A stretch of DNA of 64,000 bases from Mesorhabditis belari (GCA_958450365.1 CAUEEP010000732.1:372001-436000), one strand, 5' to 3'. Numbered from the stretch's first letter, positions 46,201 through 57,475 are shown. Program-made: numbers and translations. Notes: a model not told the origin generated them from the letters alone.

Positions 46201-47520
46201 ATGACTTCGAAATTCGCGAGTTCATAGACTTGTTTTAAAACATGTATTGGTTAAGATACATCTGTTCGATTTGGATTAGAGTAAATCATTGGCTCAGAAA
46301 TCATTGGCTGAGATCGAACTCAGAAAGGCTAGAGAAAGGCTAGAGAAAGGCACGAACTCAAGGTGAGCTTTTGTCTGGACAATGCCGAACCAACAACCCC
46401 ATACTTTGGCGCGGGATTCACGTCGCGCGCCTTAGACCACTCGGCCACGGTTTCCCCTTATGTTTTTAGTGTATTTCGCAAAATTTCTTTAAAGATGCTA
46501 TAACTTTTTGCAGAGTTGAGCAAATTTGATGATTTTTGCATCAAAATGTTCGTAAGAGTCTCTAGAATAAAACTTATCCCTTCGTTTTTGGTTCTAGACC
46601 CTCGTTGTCGAGTTATGAGCCCCAAACTGCAGGGTGCCACAAAATTTCCCATAGAAAATGACCAAAAAACCGCTAAAACTAAATTTTAAAAATTTCTGTC
46701 AGAGGGATTTGAAAAATTCCTTCAGATTCGGAATCAGCACAATTTTCTGCATCTAAAAAAGGTACTCCCAGAAAAATCCGATAGAAAACGCATTTTTGTC
46801 TTATTTCGCGCCGATGTGCAATGTACTCTATAGAATTGGGTATGAGGAATTCGAATCTGAACTCAAAATCGGCTAAATGACTTTTCGGAGGTGTCTTTCA
46901 ATCGAAAATCGAAACGGATACTTTAAAGTGCTCCTCTGTGCTGGGGAAAATGTACCTTGGTGGCCTAGTGGATAAGGGATTAGGCTTCCGGCCATATGGA
47001 CCGGATTCGATCCTTGGTACACTTTTTCTGTTTTTGTTTTTCTTTTAGAGCAACTAGTTAGAAATAAACTGAGGGATTGAACTTTCATTTAAACTTCAAT
47101 TCAACATTGATACTTCAAAGCTTGTAAAAGTTATGGCGAGTTGCGCAAAGGACCCAGTTGCGCAAAGGACCCAGTTGCGCAAAGGACCCAGTTGCGCAAA
47201 GGACCCAGTTGCGCAAAGGACCCAGTTGCGTAAAGGACCCAGTTGCGCAAAGGACCCAGTTGCGCAAAGGACCTGCTTCAGTTCTTTCAAGAACACCGTC
47301 ATTGTTGATCTTTCAAATCGAATTTTCTCACCGGAATCACAGCTGCTTGAACAGTTGAAAAAACAATATTAAAGATTGCAAAGGTAGCCAACAAATATCT
47401 ATATCCACCAATATGTCTTCGTGAATATTTGACGATGAAATAGAGGAGAATCGTGTTGGAGACGAAGGAGAATACGGTATTGATCAAGATAATGTTTCGT
47501 TTCCAATCATCGATCAACAT
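43238..47520 (-). CDS. Str-type seven-transmembrane chemoreceptor
   Basis: Nine exons: 47520-47332, 46162-46061, 46019-45955, 45895-45769, 44093-44016, 43920-43832, 43732-43624, 43552-43489 and 43371-43238 (318 aa). Hallmarks of the Str/Srj superfamily in order: NTILLYFIVKYSRRHIGGYRYLLATFAIFNI (TM1-loop-TM2), FGLVLYCQMYCLCLVLLNYHFVYRYILIC (TM3 with the YRY motif), NYMRASLLKSYNID, TIVFCSLRINSVLLKSRMS, RRLQKDLFKALVIQ, VPAFSEFLPGT and C-terminal EPLFLLYFVKDYR. Length is normal for the family. It probably senses odorants in ciliated chemosensory neurons. A TTTCTTCAG acceptor lies 2 nt before the ATG. Introns 1 (1.2 kb) and 4 (1.7 kb) are inflated by repeats, tRNA-like sequences and MITEs. Confidence 0.93.
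44394..44473 (+). ncRNA. tRNA-like sequence in chemoreceptor intron 4
   Basis: The ends pair (GTCTG / CAGAC). The A-box is TAGCCTAGTGGATAG and the B-box GGCTTCGATCC. The 80-nt length is near that of a tRNA, but the anticodon arm does not fold cleanly. It is preceded by a 50-bp block (GGGTATGAGGAATTCGAATC) that also precedes the tRNA-like sequence at 46951. Confidence 0.4.
44932..45173. mobile_element. Palindromic MITE with TTGCGCAA subrepeats
   Basis: GTAGGCTAGTTTCCGCAATT mirrors AATTGCGGAAACTAGCTTAC. The arms contain AACTTTCTTCTAAGTGGACT and its complement. The right arm carries two to three copies of the 17-bp unit AGTTGCGCAAAGGACCC. Confidence 0.85.
45306..45540. mobile_element. Short Tc1-like element (235 bp), sibling of 3586-4215
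   Basis: The ends are TACACTACTGGACAATGAAA and the inverted TACAGTACTGGACAATGAAA, and TA is at each border. The interior matches both inner ends of the 3.6-kb copy (CTTTCGCGCGTCTGTAACTC) but lacks its middle, including the tRNA-like part. Confidence 0.88.
46372..46455 (-). ncRNA. tRNA-Ser/Leu-like sequence, degenerate
   Basis: On the minus strand GGGGAAACCGTGGCCGAGTG starts like a class II tRNA, with A-box TGGCCGAGTGG. A GC-rich anticodon hairpin (GGCGCG / CGCGCC) follows, and then a weak B-box (GGTTCGG). The anticodon loop is too long, so it is probably not functional. Confidence 0.4.
46951..47021 (+). ncRNA. tRNA-Arg-like sequence, degenerate
   Basis: A 71-nt segment with complementary ends (TGTACC / GGTACA), A-box TGGCCTAGTGGATAAGG, a CCGG-containing anticodon region and T-arm GGATTCGATCC. 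The anticodon and D stems contain mismatches. It is the closest to a normal tRNA size in this window, but I would still call it a pseudogene without a covariance-model score. Confidence 0.45.
47133..47272. repeat. 17-bp minisatellite AGTTGCGCAAAGGACCC, eight copies
   Basis: Eight near-identical units follow AAAGTTATGGCG, exactly the sequence preceding the same unit in the palindromic element at 44932-45173. It lies in intron 1 of the chemoreceptor. The 60-70-codon frames across it are repeat artefacts. Confidence 0.92.
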
Positions 47521-50110
47521 TTCTGAAGAAAAACTAAATTGAAATGAATAAAACAGGCTCTAATCCTAAGAATGTAATTGAAAATTTTCCATTTTGGAAG
47601 AAAAGAAATGAAATGAAAGGGTTTCTTTGCAAAAATCAAGGTTTTTGAAAAGAAATATTCTGTGAATGAGAAAAAAAAGGATATTTCAGAGACACTTCTC
47701 CTATTTTCCGCTTCTCTGTTAAGAAAAAAAGGACCGATTAATTATGGAAATGGAGAAAAGCGAAAAAAAGCTATCTTCTGAACAAGAAGTCCCTTTTTTT
47801 TCTTTTTTTCTTTAAAAGCAACAACTCTTTTCGAATACCAATTAAACTTTGACGACAACGGTCTCTGCTCTCTCTTTCATGAGGTTCATGACTCAATTTA
47901 TAAAATTACCGGAGATGAGCATGGGAATTGAAGTCTGGATTGAAATGAAATAGTGGCCAAATGAAAGCCAAATGGCCTTTGAACTCTAGCATAAGAATGA
48001 TAACGAAATTTGACAGTTAAGCTTAGAGTGCTTAGTTTAATCGATTAATGATTTAATGACGAGAAAGATACTCTAGTTAAGCTTACCATAACACTTTTAA
48101 TACTTGACTAAGGCTAACAATGAACAATTTCAATTGAATTGAATAACTTTCATTTTAGATTAACTTCTGGTTCAGAAAAAAATAACTAAACCTCGATATG
48201 AGTACTTTTGAAGGATTCAAGTTTTGCCTATTTTAGCTTTCTCTATTTTAGCTTTTTCTATTCAAGCTTTCTCTATGAGCTACTTGTTTTCATGACGAAT
48301 ATCCTTTGTTTCAGCTTACTGCTCATAGTCAGATCTTCAATTGTTCAAAATGATGAACTGGTTGAGGGAAAAGTTTCGAAATGAGAGGATTGTGAATTGG
48401 AAAATTCAGAGATTAAGCATTAAAATTGATCATAGTCAGATCTTCAATTGTTACTAATATCTTCAATTGTTATTAAAATCTTCAATTGTTAGTAACATGT
48501 GCCAAAAATTTCCGTTCTATTCGGTTTTTTTGAGCCTTTAATTAATGAAGATTGCATGCGTGAGGTTATTTCCGAGTCAATAAATTGAACTTTGAGGTCA
48601 TCAGGGAAACGAGAACTAATGAAAAGAGCAGAAAACAAAATTTAGTAAGTGAATACGTTGAAAGAAAAAGGGAAACATTGGGTTTTAAAGCTGTCAAAGT
48701 CAGCTTTTTCACAGTGTCAAAAAATGATGAACTGGTTGAGGGGAAAAGTTTCGAAATGAGAGAAGAAATGAAATGAGAGACTGGCATTGTGAATGAGAAA
48801 ATTCAGAGATTAAGCATTAAAAGTGATCTTTAGAAATTTAGTTTCTATAAAGAACAATGAACATTTTGAATTTCGGTTTCTTTCTGGCATTCTTTTCCAA
48901 TTGAAATCTCCATTTTTGGAAGATCCGACTTCTTTGAAAAAGAGTGGATGAGATCCAATTTCGCCTGAAAGAAACAAACCCTGACAAGGCCAACAAAATT
49001 CATTTGATAAGATATATTTCAATCTATTTCAATTTCAATAATTTCCCCAAATCAAATCTACTTTTTCAATTGCTTTATATATTTTTCTATATTGTGCACT
49101 CATTTGTTACATTGTACTTTTTGTGAATAGAGTCTAGGCTGACAAATAGATTCATTCTGAGTGATTCAATCAAAAGAAAGATTAATTAAACGTGAGATTT
49201 CTTCTTTAGAAAAAACAATGAATAACTTACATTAGAAAAACACAATTTTTCTTATGAAATAATCTGATATTCAAGCATGAACTCATCAAAAATCTTGCCC
49301 ATTAACATTCTTCAAACCAAAGTTGTGGCTTTCAATCTTGCCCATTGTCAGCTCCGAGCCAAACTGATATTTTAGTTACTATTGTGAGATGGCGGGATAT
49401 CAAAGAGATCCACTCTCTTTAACTTTTCTAGTTAAAGAGAGTGGATCCCTTTTGGAGAAATGGGTGTGGACTAGAACCCAAATTCTAGTCCACATCCGTT
49501 TATACCTAGGCACGAATACCATTAACATTCTTCAAACCAAAGTTGTGGCTTTCAAATCAAAGTTGTGACTTTCTCAGCTAAAATTTTTGAAAATTACAAA
49601 AAGAATCTGTACCCTAAAAGCGAAATGAGCAGAAATTGTAGTTACAGGAAGAAAAAGCGTGTGAATTCTTTGCGTAATCAGTACCAGGAACTGGATCTAA
49701 AGCTTTTCAATTTATACAGCTAAATAAAACTCACAAATGTCTGACAGTCTGACTCAGATCAGTCTGACAAAAATATCTGATTACTTGAACAGCAAATAAA
49801 GCCTATTGTTGAAAAAAAGTTAACCCATAAGGATAAGTTAACATTTGAACTCCATCCGAAAATCTAAAAGTGCTAAGGAAAAAAAAGGAGCCAAGGAGCC
49901 AAAATTTGAGCACCCTAATCTTTTAAGTGTTATATAAACATCACCTACATGATGTCAGATAATGATAAAGCTAAAGAAACGTGGCAAGATCACGGTGTTC
50001 AGTATTCGTTTACTATTTTGATTACAAAGTGCAAACATACTGTAACTCGTCACAAAATTTGAGCACAAAGTACAGGGTCTTCAGTATTTACGGCGACTTC
50101 TTTTTAGTCA
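47521..50110. other. Gene-poor AT-rich region
   Basis: I see no supported exon. Local direct duplications are present: ATGATGAACTGGTTGAGGG blocks at about 48350 and 48724, and CATTAACATTCTTCAAACCA at about 49303 and 49521. A hairpin at about 49408-49453 pairs GATCCACTCTCTTTAACT with its complement. Confidence 0.5.
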
Positions 50111-50751
50111 ATTAGCTCCCAAGCGCCAAGTTCAACCCTAATCTTTTTAAGTGTTATATAAGATATTGAAGCTCTTAATCTTGGCTGCATTTACCTATTA
50201 AAAGTTCCCCCGATTCGAGAGATACAACTCATTTTCCAAGCTTTTGAATTTGTTGATCCCTCTCGGTTGATCCCTCTCCGGCACGCTTGGTGATTTTCAT
50301 TCTAATAAATTATTAAAGAAAGTTTTTCGATATTTATTTGATATTAGAAGATTATTTAACACCATTTAATAACATTAAGAACTTTTTTTGACCACAATAT
50401 CTTACTCAAATTTGAGTTGAAGTCAACTTTCTTTGATGGAACAAGGAAAGAAGTGAAAATTGAGTATTTTTTTAGTGTTCATTTTATATGTAGCTCCTTG
50501 TTATATTAATTGACCTAGTGGAAACAATTTTTAGACAAAATGCCACAAGTTTGACCAAAAGAAACATTTTCTAATTCAAGAAAATGGCAGCAGGAGAGGG
50601 ATCAACTAGTACTCATTCAAGAGCTTGTAAAATGAGTTGTATATCTCGAATCGGGAAACTTTTGATAGGTAAATGTAGCCAAGATTAAGAGCTTCAATAT
50701 TTTATATAACACTTAAAAGATTTGGGTTGAACTTGGCGTTTGGGAGCTAAT
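50111..50751. mobile_element. Fold-back element, diverged relative of the lysozyme-intron element
   Basis: ATTAGCTCCCAAGCGCCAAG on the left mirrors CTTGGCGTTTGGGAGCTAAT on the right. Inner arms include ATACAACTCATTTTCCAAGC. The arm segments GCTCTTAATCTTGGCTGCAT and AACATTAAGAAC correspond to segments of 30114-31047. Confidence 0.82.
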
Positions 50752-51037
50752 ATACCGAGACGATCGTAATCTATCTACTATCCTGTAGATAGATTGGAAT
50801 GCTTTGAAATTGTTCTTGAGCAACTCTTTGGTCTTGAAACGTTACACCAACGCCGTCTTATTATCGATTTAATGGCATGCAATTCAAATTGTTAAAGGAA
50901 TTCATCTCGATCTCCTTTTTTTCTGGTCTCTTTGAATTCGGCTCTCTACGGGGCATCTACGGGGCCTTTACGGTAGTCTTGACAAAATTGACACGCTATC
51001 GGTAACGTATTAGTCAAGATCATAGTGCTTTACTTAC

Positions 51038-51488
51038 AATACAGATGCTCCTTGAAGTCTGACAAGTCTGTCCACCATTTACGTGCTCACTAAATGTCAC
51101 AAAGTGATGTTTGTTGTTGAAGGTTGTTGTTGATGGTGCTTGAGTCAACAAACCTCTCTTCCTTTCAAAGTCTTGTCCATTCGAAAGTCCATTCGAAGAC
51201 TGAACTGATCTTTTCTCTTTTTCACACAAAGAAATGAGACAAAGAGTCGTCGTATACCAGTCGTGTAGATCGTGAAGAGGACTCAAAAAATCAGCACTGA
51301 TCTAAAGAGGATTGTGAGGGGAATGGGACAGAATCGAGTCGGAATTGGTCACTGCAGGACCTTCCCCAAACAGTGACATCCACACCAATCTTTGTGGGTT
51401 TTAAAAGTACGTCTATTGTCTTTTGCTTGATCACGAATTTCCCATTACTTCTAAGCACACATTTCTAACCCTCTTGCAATGAAGCCAT
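51038..51488 (-). CDS. Possible unrecognised gene or fragment (hypothetical)
   Basis: A coding-like stretch. ATG at 51488 begins MASLQED (first exon 51488-51470), then an exon from 51412 reads VLLKPTKIGVDVT. If spliced at 51378, this joins in frame to 51301-51038, an 88-codon exon opening ISADFLSPLHDLHDWYTTTL and ending at a GTAAGT donor. The segment GVDVTIS...YTTTLCL is faintly like the start of a Cys-loop receptor ligand domain, but no signal peptide, Cys-loop or TM segments follow. No downstream exon was confirmed; an in-frame-looking stretch at 50856-50786 ends in a stop. It may be a decayed gene. Confidence 0.3.
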
Positions 51489-51919
51489 TCAGTTTTAAGG
51501 CTTCGGATTCCTCTTATCTTTGAATATATTGTCTTATCAATAACAAAAATTAACAAACAAATATTGTCTTATCAATAACAATAACAACAAACAATGTCTT
51601 ATCAATAACAATAACAAATTCAATAACTTATAAAAATTCGTGATTCCTATATTTTTGACTGTTCCTTTTTTGATCAAAATCCTTTTCCACGATTTGATAG
51701 ATGAGATTTGTTAAATGAGATCGTTGCTCTCTTTTCTTTGATAATGACAACAATGATCATTAGTGATTGGTGATATCATGCTATTTCCGATAAAATTTAA
51801 TTGAGATACGATTAAGCTGATTAGGCAAGCCTTATGCCTGGTTTCAGTCTTGATTTCATTCATTCTTGCTGTTTATAGAGTGAATCGAAAGCTCATACAA
51901 AGCACAAAGGCTACAAAAA

Positions 51920-51997
51920 CCAACGTTCAACAACGTTCAATCTCAACAGGATAAGTCTAGACTTATCCTGTTGAGATTGAGCGTTGTTGAACGCTCT
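51920..51997. repeat. Near-perfect hairpin of about 34-bp arms
   Basis: AACGTTCAATCTCAACAGGA TAAGTCTA is followed directly by its inverted complement, with almost no loop. The outer part includes a short CAACGTT duplication. Confidence 0.85.
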
Positions 51998-52496
51998 AAA
52001 AATAAATCGTTGGTCTTTTTCTGATCCTCATCAATTTTCCGATGTTCATTGTAAGTGTTGGTGGAGATCAGCATAAATCCTCACAAAAAGAGCAGCTGAT
52101 TAAGGCTTTGACAGTTGTGCGAACTGTCGATAAGAGTTCCTGATTCATTCTCAAAAAATTTCCCACGAGTTAACTGACTCAACTTTGATAAGGAGCTAAG
52201 CTTAAAGTATTTAAAGTGTAGAGCTAAAGTATTTAAATTTTTCCATATTCATTTCCATATCCATTTCCATATCCTTCTCAAAAGTTAGACTTTTATTGAC
52301 CGATTCAACTTTATCCAAAGCAGCTAGAAGTCTAGAAACTAAGATTGAGACTATTACCTTGAAAATTTCTTAGAATTGATCTAAAATTGCAAGTTCTAGA
52401 AGCTATACGGCTTTTAATAGCAAATCAAAAGTTCTTCAAGTACAGCTTTTAATCACAAGTTTAAGCGAAATACCCTTCTTTGAATTTTTATAGGAT

Positions 52497-53550
52497 AGGT
52501 TTCACGTCTGCGCGAAATAAGACGAAAAATGCGATCGCCGTTAAATTTGCTCACGGTAAGTGCTATTTCAAGCAAAAAAAAAAATGTCCTGAATTCAAAT
52601 TTGAAAGAATTTTCCTTGCCCATTGCCTCTCTTTTACAGGCTGGTTCTCGGCGAAAAGGGAATTTTGGTGAGCGTCATATACCAAACTTTATGCTCAAGG
52701 GTCTTGTGCACATTTTGACACCAAAACGAGATCAATTGGGTGAATCTGTGAAAAGTTGATGCATTTTGAACGCAAAAGTAGCGTTTTTCAACTTTCTGCG
52801 CGCTAAAGCGTGGGTAAACTACCGGAACTATTAAAAAAAAACAAAATTATAAAACAAACAAATGTGTTTTTATGAATTTTTTCAATTCTTTTTGTTTTTC
52901 TTCACTTCAATCAAAATTTTGGCTCTTTATTGTTTACATAATTTTGATTTCAACGAATGATTTGTCGTTTTATGTTAGAGGGGTAATTCAGTTTCCAACA
53001 AAATTAACCCTTACCTAAAAAACATGACAAATCATTCGTTGAAATCAAAATTATGTAAACAATAAAAAAAGAGCCAAAATTTTGATTGAAGTGAAGAAAA
53101 ACAAAAAGAATTGAAAAAATTCATAAAAACACATTTGTTTGTTTTATAATTTTGTTTTTTTTAATAGTTCCGGTAGTTTACCCACGCTTTAGCGCGCAGA
53201 AAGTTGAAAAACGCTACTTTTGCGTTCAAAATGCATCAACTTTTCACAGATTCACCCAATTGATCTCGTTTTGGTGTCAAAATGTGCACAAGACCCTTGA
53301 GCATAAAGTTTGGTATATGACGCTCACCAAAAATTCCCTTTCGCCGAGAACCAGCCTGTAAAAGAGAGGCAATTTTGGCGTTTTATATGGAAAAATAGTG
53401 ATTTTTTCGATTTTTTTCGATTTAAAAAAAATCTGTCAGACGGATTCGAAAAATTCTTTCAAATTTGAATTCAGGACATTTTTTTGCATCAAATAGCACT
53501 TACCGTGAGCAAATTTAACGGCGATCGCATTTTCGCGCGGATGTGCGTTT
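52497..53550. mobile_element. Very large palindrome (about 1.05 kb), fold-back element
   Basis: The arms stretch from GATCGCCGTTAAATTTGCTC on the left to its complement near 53505-53530. They continue through CCTGAATTCAAATTTGAAAG, CAAGGGTCTTGTGCACATTT and ACAAATCATTCGTTG to a short centre near 52995-53010. The right arm has an extra block (about 53373-53440, CGATTTTTTTCGATT) absent from the left. Its outer end resembles 46630-46815 (CTGTCAGA.GGATT.GAAAAATTC.TTCA). No transposase frame was found. Confidence 0.85.
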
Positions 53551-53599
53551 TGGCTAAAACTTTGACAGCTAAGGTTGAGTTTTCTAACGGTTAGACTCC

Positions 53600-53672
53600 A
53601 AAATCAGCCGGGACCGAACTAGGGTAGCTAGAATGGAAGGCGAGGACTCTATCCGCCGACCATGCGAACACT
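53600..53672 (-). ncRNA. tRNA-like sequence, degenerate
   Basis: On the minus strand the A-box is TGGTCGGCGGATAGAG and the B-box AGTTCGGTCCC. The 73-nt size is right for a tRNA. The anticodon stem and acceptor ends pair poorly. Confidence 0.4.
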
Positions 53673-54024
53673 TTTATCCTCCCAAAAGAAGTCCTTTATA
53701 GAAGCATGCCTTAGAAGTCCTTCGTGTAGACGCCGAAATTTCAAAGGCGTTTTTCTAGAAAACTAGCTATCCATATCAAAATCCGAAAGCACGATCGTAC
53801 TCGCCGTATTCGATAGACGTTTGCTTCTCATGTTAGTACCGAAATCTTAGCATAAACAGTTTTTACATTCATATGAAGTACAAAAACTTATTAGTCACCT
53901 TTTTGCTCAATAGATAGCACGTTTCTCTGTGTTGTTCTTTAAAGAACGTAAGAAATTTCTTGTCGATCAAAGGAATTTATCATGAAATTTGCCGAAAAGC
54001 GTGGGGATGTTCAAAAGAGAACAA

Positions 54025-54842
54025 TTCGTTGAACTCTTTTAAATGGCTGAATGTGCAGATGGTTTCTGTTTTAAAAACACTCAAATTTTAATTCATTTAC
54101 CCGGAAATTCGGATCATAGCATTGCTATGCTCTATAATATGCTATGATCCGATCATGGAAGCATAGAACTCGTTTATTGCATCCGATTCGACCTTGAACC
54201 TCTCATCAGCATTGATTTTTATTTACTTTTAACGATAATTGGTTTAAATATTGAGACAAATAGCATTTGCATTCAATTTTCGGCTTACTATCGTTTTTGT
54301 TTTATATTGAAGCTTCTATTGAAGCCAAATCAGCTTTCTTGTACTCGATTACTGTTTTCTCACTGTTCTAGGTGAAAATTCTACGCCAAAATCGGCAGTA
54401 TTAGAAAGTTTCGGTTTGAAACACTGCTTTAAACTTGATATTCAATTGATAACGGTTTGAAACAACTGCTTCAAACTTGATATTCAATTTTTCATTTTGA
54501 TTTGATCCTCCAGGAAAAGCTAATAATTTGAAAATTTAGAAATCAACATCACAACCCATTCAAAACAAGAGAATCTCAAAAAACAAGAGAACGAACAGGC
54601 CAACTGGGCGGGAAACGTGAACATGGACCATGAGGTGAGAGAGGATGACAAAAAAATGACTTTTCTCTTATTTCTTTTCTTTCCACCACAGCAAAGTACA
54701 CTTTGAACTCTTTTGAATGGCTGAATGTGCAGATGGTTTCTGTTTTAAAAACACTCAAATTTTAATTCATTTACCCGGAAATTCGGATCATAGCATTCGA
54801 TATGCTATGATCCGATCATGGAAGCATAGCACTCGTTTATTG
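54025..54842. repeat. Direct repeats (about 54031-54178 and 54708-54842) with internal palindrome
   Basis: Both copies run from AATGGCTGAATGTGCAGATG to CTCGTTTATTG. Each contains a short inverted repeat ATCATAGCAT / ATGCTATGAT. A second block, TTCTTTTCTTTCCACCACAG, is repeated at 54671 and 54900, so the segment has been duplicated more than once. Confidence 0.85.
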
Positions 54843-55332
54843 ATCATGGAAGCAATGATCGTTTATTTGATCATAGAAGCATAGCACTTTTCTCTTATTT
54901 CTTTTCTTTCCACCACAGCAAAGTACACTTTTGGACCAAAAAGTAGCGCAAACTTTTGTTTTATTTTTTTTAAGAGTCTGGAAGGAAACTTTTTTGCTTG
55001 TGTTAGGAAAGTTGAACGGTGCAACATGTTGCTTATCTGATGCGAGCAACTTCCAAGAATCCTACAAGCCTAGCAAATGTGTACTCCAACACTAATACAA
55101 TTCTAGAATCTTATAAATATACTTATTAACTAAATTATCAAGGCTAAAGGAATCTAGGGTTTTTCTGTTTTTTTGCTTTTTGTGTTCCAGTTGTGGTTTC
55201 TGTTCGAGAATGAAAAGTCATGAAATAAAAAAGAAAGGATCAGATTTCAATTATTTTTCTCTCTTTTTCACTATTCTTTCCCCAAAAAAATGCTTTTCAT
55301 CAAAAAATTCGATATGTGGATGTATTGAACAT

Positions 55333-55985
55333 TCAGTTTTCTCTTCTCAAAACATTGCTCAATTTTGGGATGCTTTGAAAGCTTTTAAGCTGCTTAAAAG
55401 AAGACAAAATCTTTTATAATTCAACTTAAACTTTTCAAAATGTTAAAATTATGGCTTTTATAGATAGGTTTATTATAGATAGGTTTATTTAAATAGCTTT
55501 TATAAATAGACTTATCGATAAAAAAGGAAGTTTTGTAAGTTTTATTCTAAGTTTGATTATTCTATTTTTTATTTTCTTTTCTTTGACTCCTTGCCGTTTC
55601 TCACCATCAGCTAGTAAATTCGAAATCAAAAGTCAAAATGGAGCAAAGCTGTGAGGAGATTTTGATTGCCCAATCCTCAAAACATTGGCCAATTTTGGGA
55701 TGCTTTGAAAGCTTTAAAGCTGCTTAAAAAAAGAAAAAAATCATTTATAATTCTATTTAAACTTTTCAAGAAGTTAAAATGATAGCTTTAAATAACTTTT
55801 ATAGATAGATTTATTGATAAAAAAGTCAGTTTTATCAGTTGTCAGTTGTCAGTTTTATTCTAAGTTTGATTATTCTATTCTTTGACTTCTTGCCGTTTCT
55901 CACCCTCAGCTAGTAAATTCAAAATCAAAAGTCAAAATTGAGCAAAGCTGTGCGGAGATTTTGATTGCTCAATCCTAAGTCTATT
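55333..55985. repeat. Tandem duplication, about 315-bp period
   Basis: CTCAATTTTGGGATGCTTTG recurs at 55357 and 55688 (with CC for CT in the second). GCCGTTTCTCACCMTCAGCT recurs at about 55593 and 55891. The second unit carries a GTCAGTTGTCAGTTTTAT duplication. Non-coding. Confidence 0.85.
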
Positions 55986-56548
55986 TTTCTTATCTTTTCC
56001 TGTAAACTTTCATCTATCTTTTTTGAAGAACTTGAAAAATTCGATGCTCATTTGTTATGCGTTTTCCCAGCGTCTCCCGTCAGAAGGGATGCTCATCGAC
56101 ATCGACTTCTTCAGCTCATCGACAATTCCTATACTTTCAAATCCATTTCTTTTAACATCTACAATATTTCTTTACATTTCCAGATAAATTTGATCAATTT
56201 TGGCAAATTCCTGGCTCTTTTTCAACTACTTTTCCTCATTTTCTTTGCTGATTCTTTTCTTTGAACTACTCTGTGTACATTAGACTTCAAAAGTCTCTTT
56301 GACATCTCTTTGGACTTCAAAAAGAACCCAACTTCTCTATTTTTCTCACTTTTCTCCTCATAATCTTTAATATTTCATCTTTTTTTTGTTTCTTTGGTTT
56401 TTGAGTGTCCCTGCTTTTAATCCTAATCGACACCTAACAACGGAAAAAGCTTTTTTGAAGAAAATTTGTCTATTAAGTAACATTGTATTTTATGCGCATT
56501 TTAAAGCCTTTCATTCGATTTCTTTTAAATATTCTTGTAAATTGAGAT

Positions 56549-56672
56549 TACCGTATTCTCTCTAATAGTAGTGCGCATTACTATTTTTTCAACCCCCTCC
56601 TGGACCGCAATTCTATTAGAGAGTGCACTACTATTAAAGAGTGCACTACTATTAGAGAGAATACGGTATTTC
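56549..56672. mobile_element. CTAATAGTAGTGC-family MITE, short copy
   Basis: TACCGTATTCTCTCTAATAG at the left is perfectly inverted at the right, ending in TA. The interior is reduced and has a duplicated TGCACTACTATTA end. Confidence 0.88.
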
Positions 56673-57475
56673 AAATTTAATACTAAAAATCTTCTACCTT
56701 TTTTCAAACTCATTCAGGTGATAAATTATTGAAAAGGCTCAGTTTTTCCTTTTTTTGCTTCTTTTCACTGAACCAGTTAGTCAAAAAAAATGTTCAAAAT
56801 CAAGCTTATCTTTAGATTAGATTTACATTTTAAAACCATAGTCATTCTTAATCAAATTATCAAAAAAAATAAGCGGTTAAGTAGTAAATAAATTGAGAAA
56901 TTGAAAATTCAATTCAAAATTTCATTAACCAATAAATCTCCAGTGGAATCAACTATGGAAACACGAATTTACAAAAGCCGATCAATTCCCTGTCTTTTTT
57001 TGCTTTCTTTTGTTTCTAGACTATTGTTTGCTTTGAAAAAAAGATCGAAACGTCCTTTTTTTTTGTCTTTTTTCACAAAAGCTATATTCCCATAGCTTTT
57101 CTGGCAACACAGATCCCCATCATCGATAACTTGATGTTTTTTCAATAGATTTATCAAGTCTATCAAATCTATCAAGACTATCAAGATATGAAATTCTCTT
57201 CTCTCTCGATTTCTCTTCTTCTTTTTCTCTTCTTTACTCAAAATCTTTGCCATTGATGTCATTATCTCAAGGTTGTTATCACTTTTCCCAAAATGTGTGA
57301 AAATCCGGAAATAATGAAAGTTTTTACCTATTTTAAACAGTAGACTTGGAAAAAAAGCCATTTTTTTTGCATTTTAGCAAACGATTTTCATTTTGAAATG
57401 AAATACAAACGACTTATTTACATAATGAAGATACATAATAATTCTAAACTTGGTAGCGAACTTGTAAATGACTAA

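Larger units (their letters stand above)
51489..53599. other. Repeat-rich intergenic sequence
   Basis: No gene was seen. The contents are TCTTATCAATAACAA direct repeats (about 51531-51610), a near-perfect hairpin at 51920-51997 and the 1-kb palindrome at 52497-53550. Confidence 0.5.

Noticed and set aside
47096..47372. Overlapping 66-79-codon frames in both strands (AKDPVAQRTQL repeats)
   Set aside because: Pure read-through of the 17-bp minisatellite, inside a receptor intron.
54025..55985. Possible CRISPR-like array of repeats
   Set aside because: The repeats are long direct duplications at irregular spacing in an intron-bearing eukaryotic sequence, with no short uniform repeat-spacer structure or cas genes.
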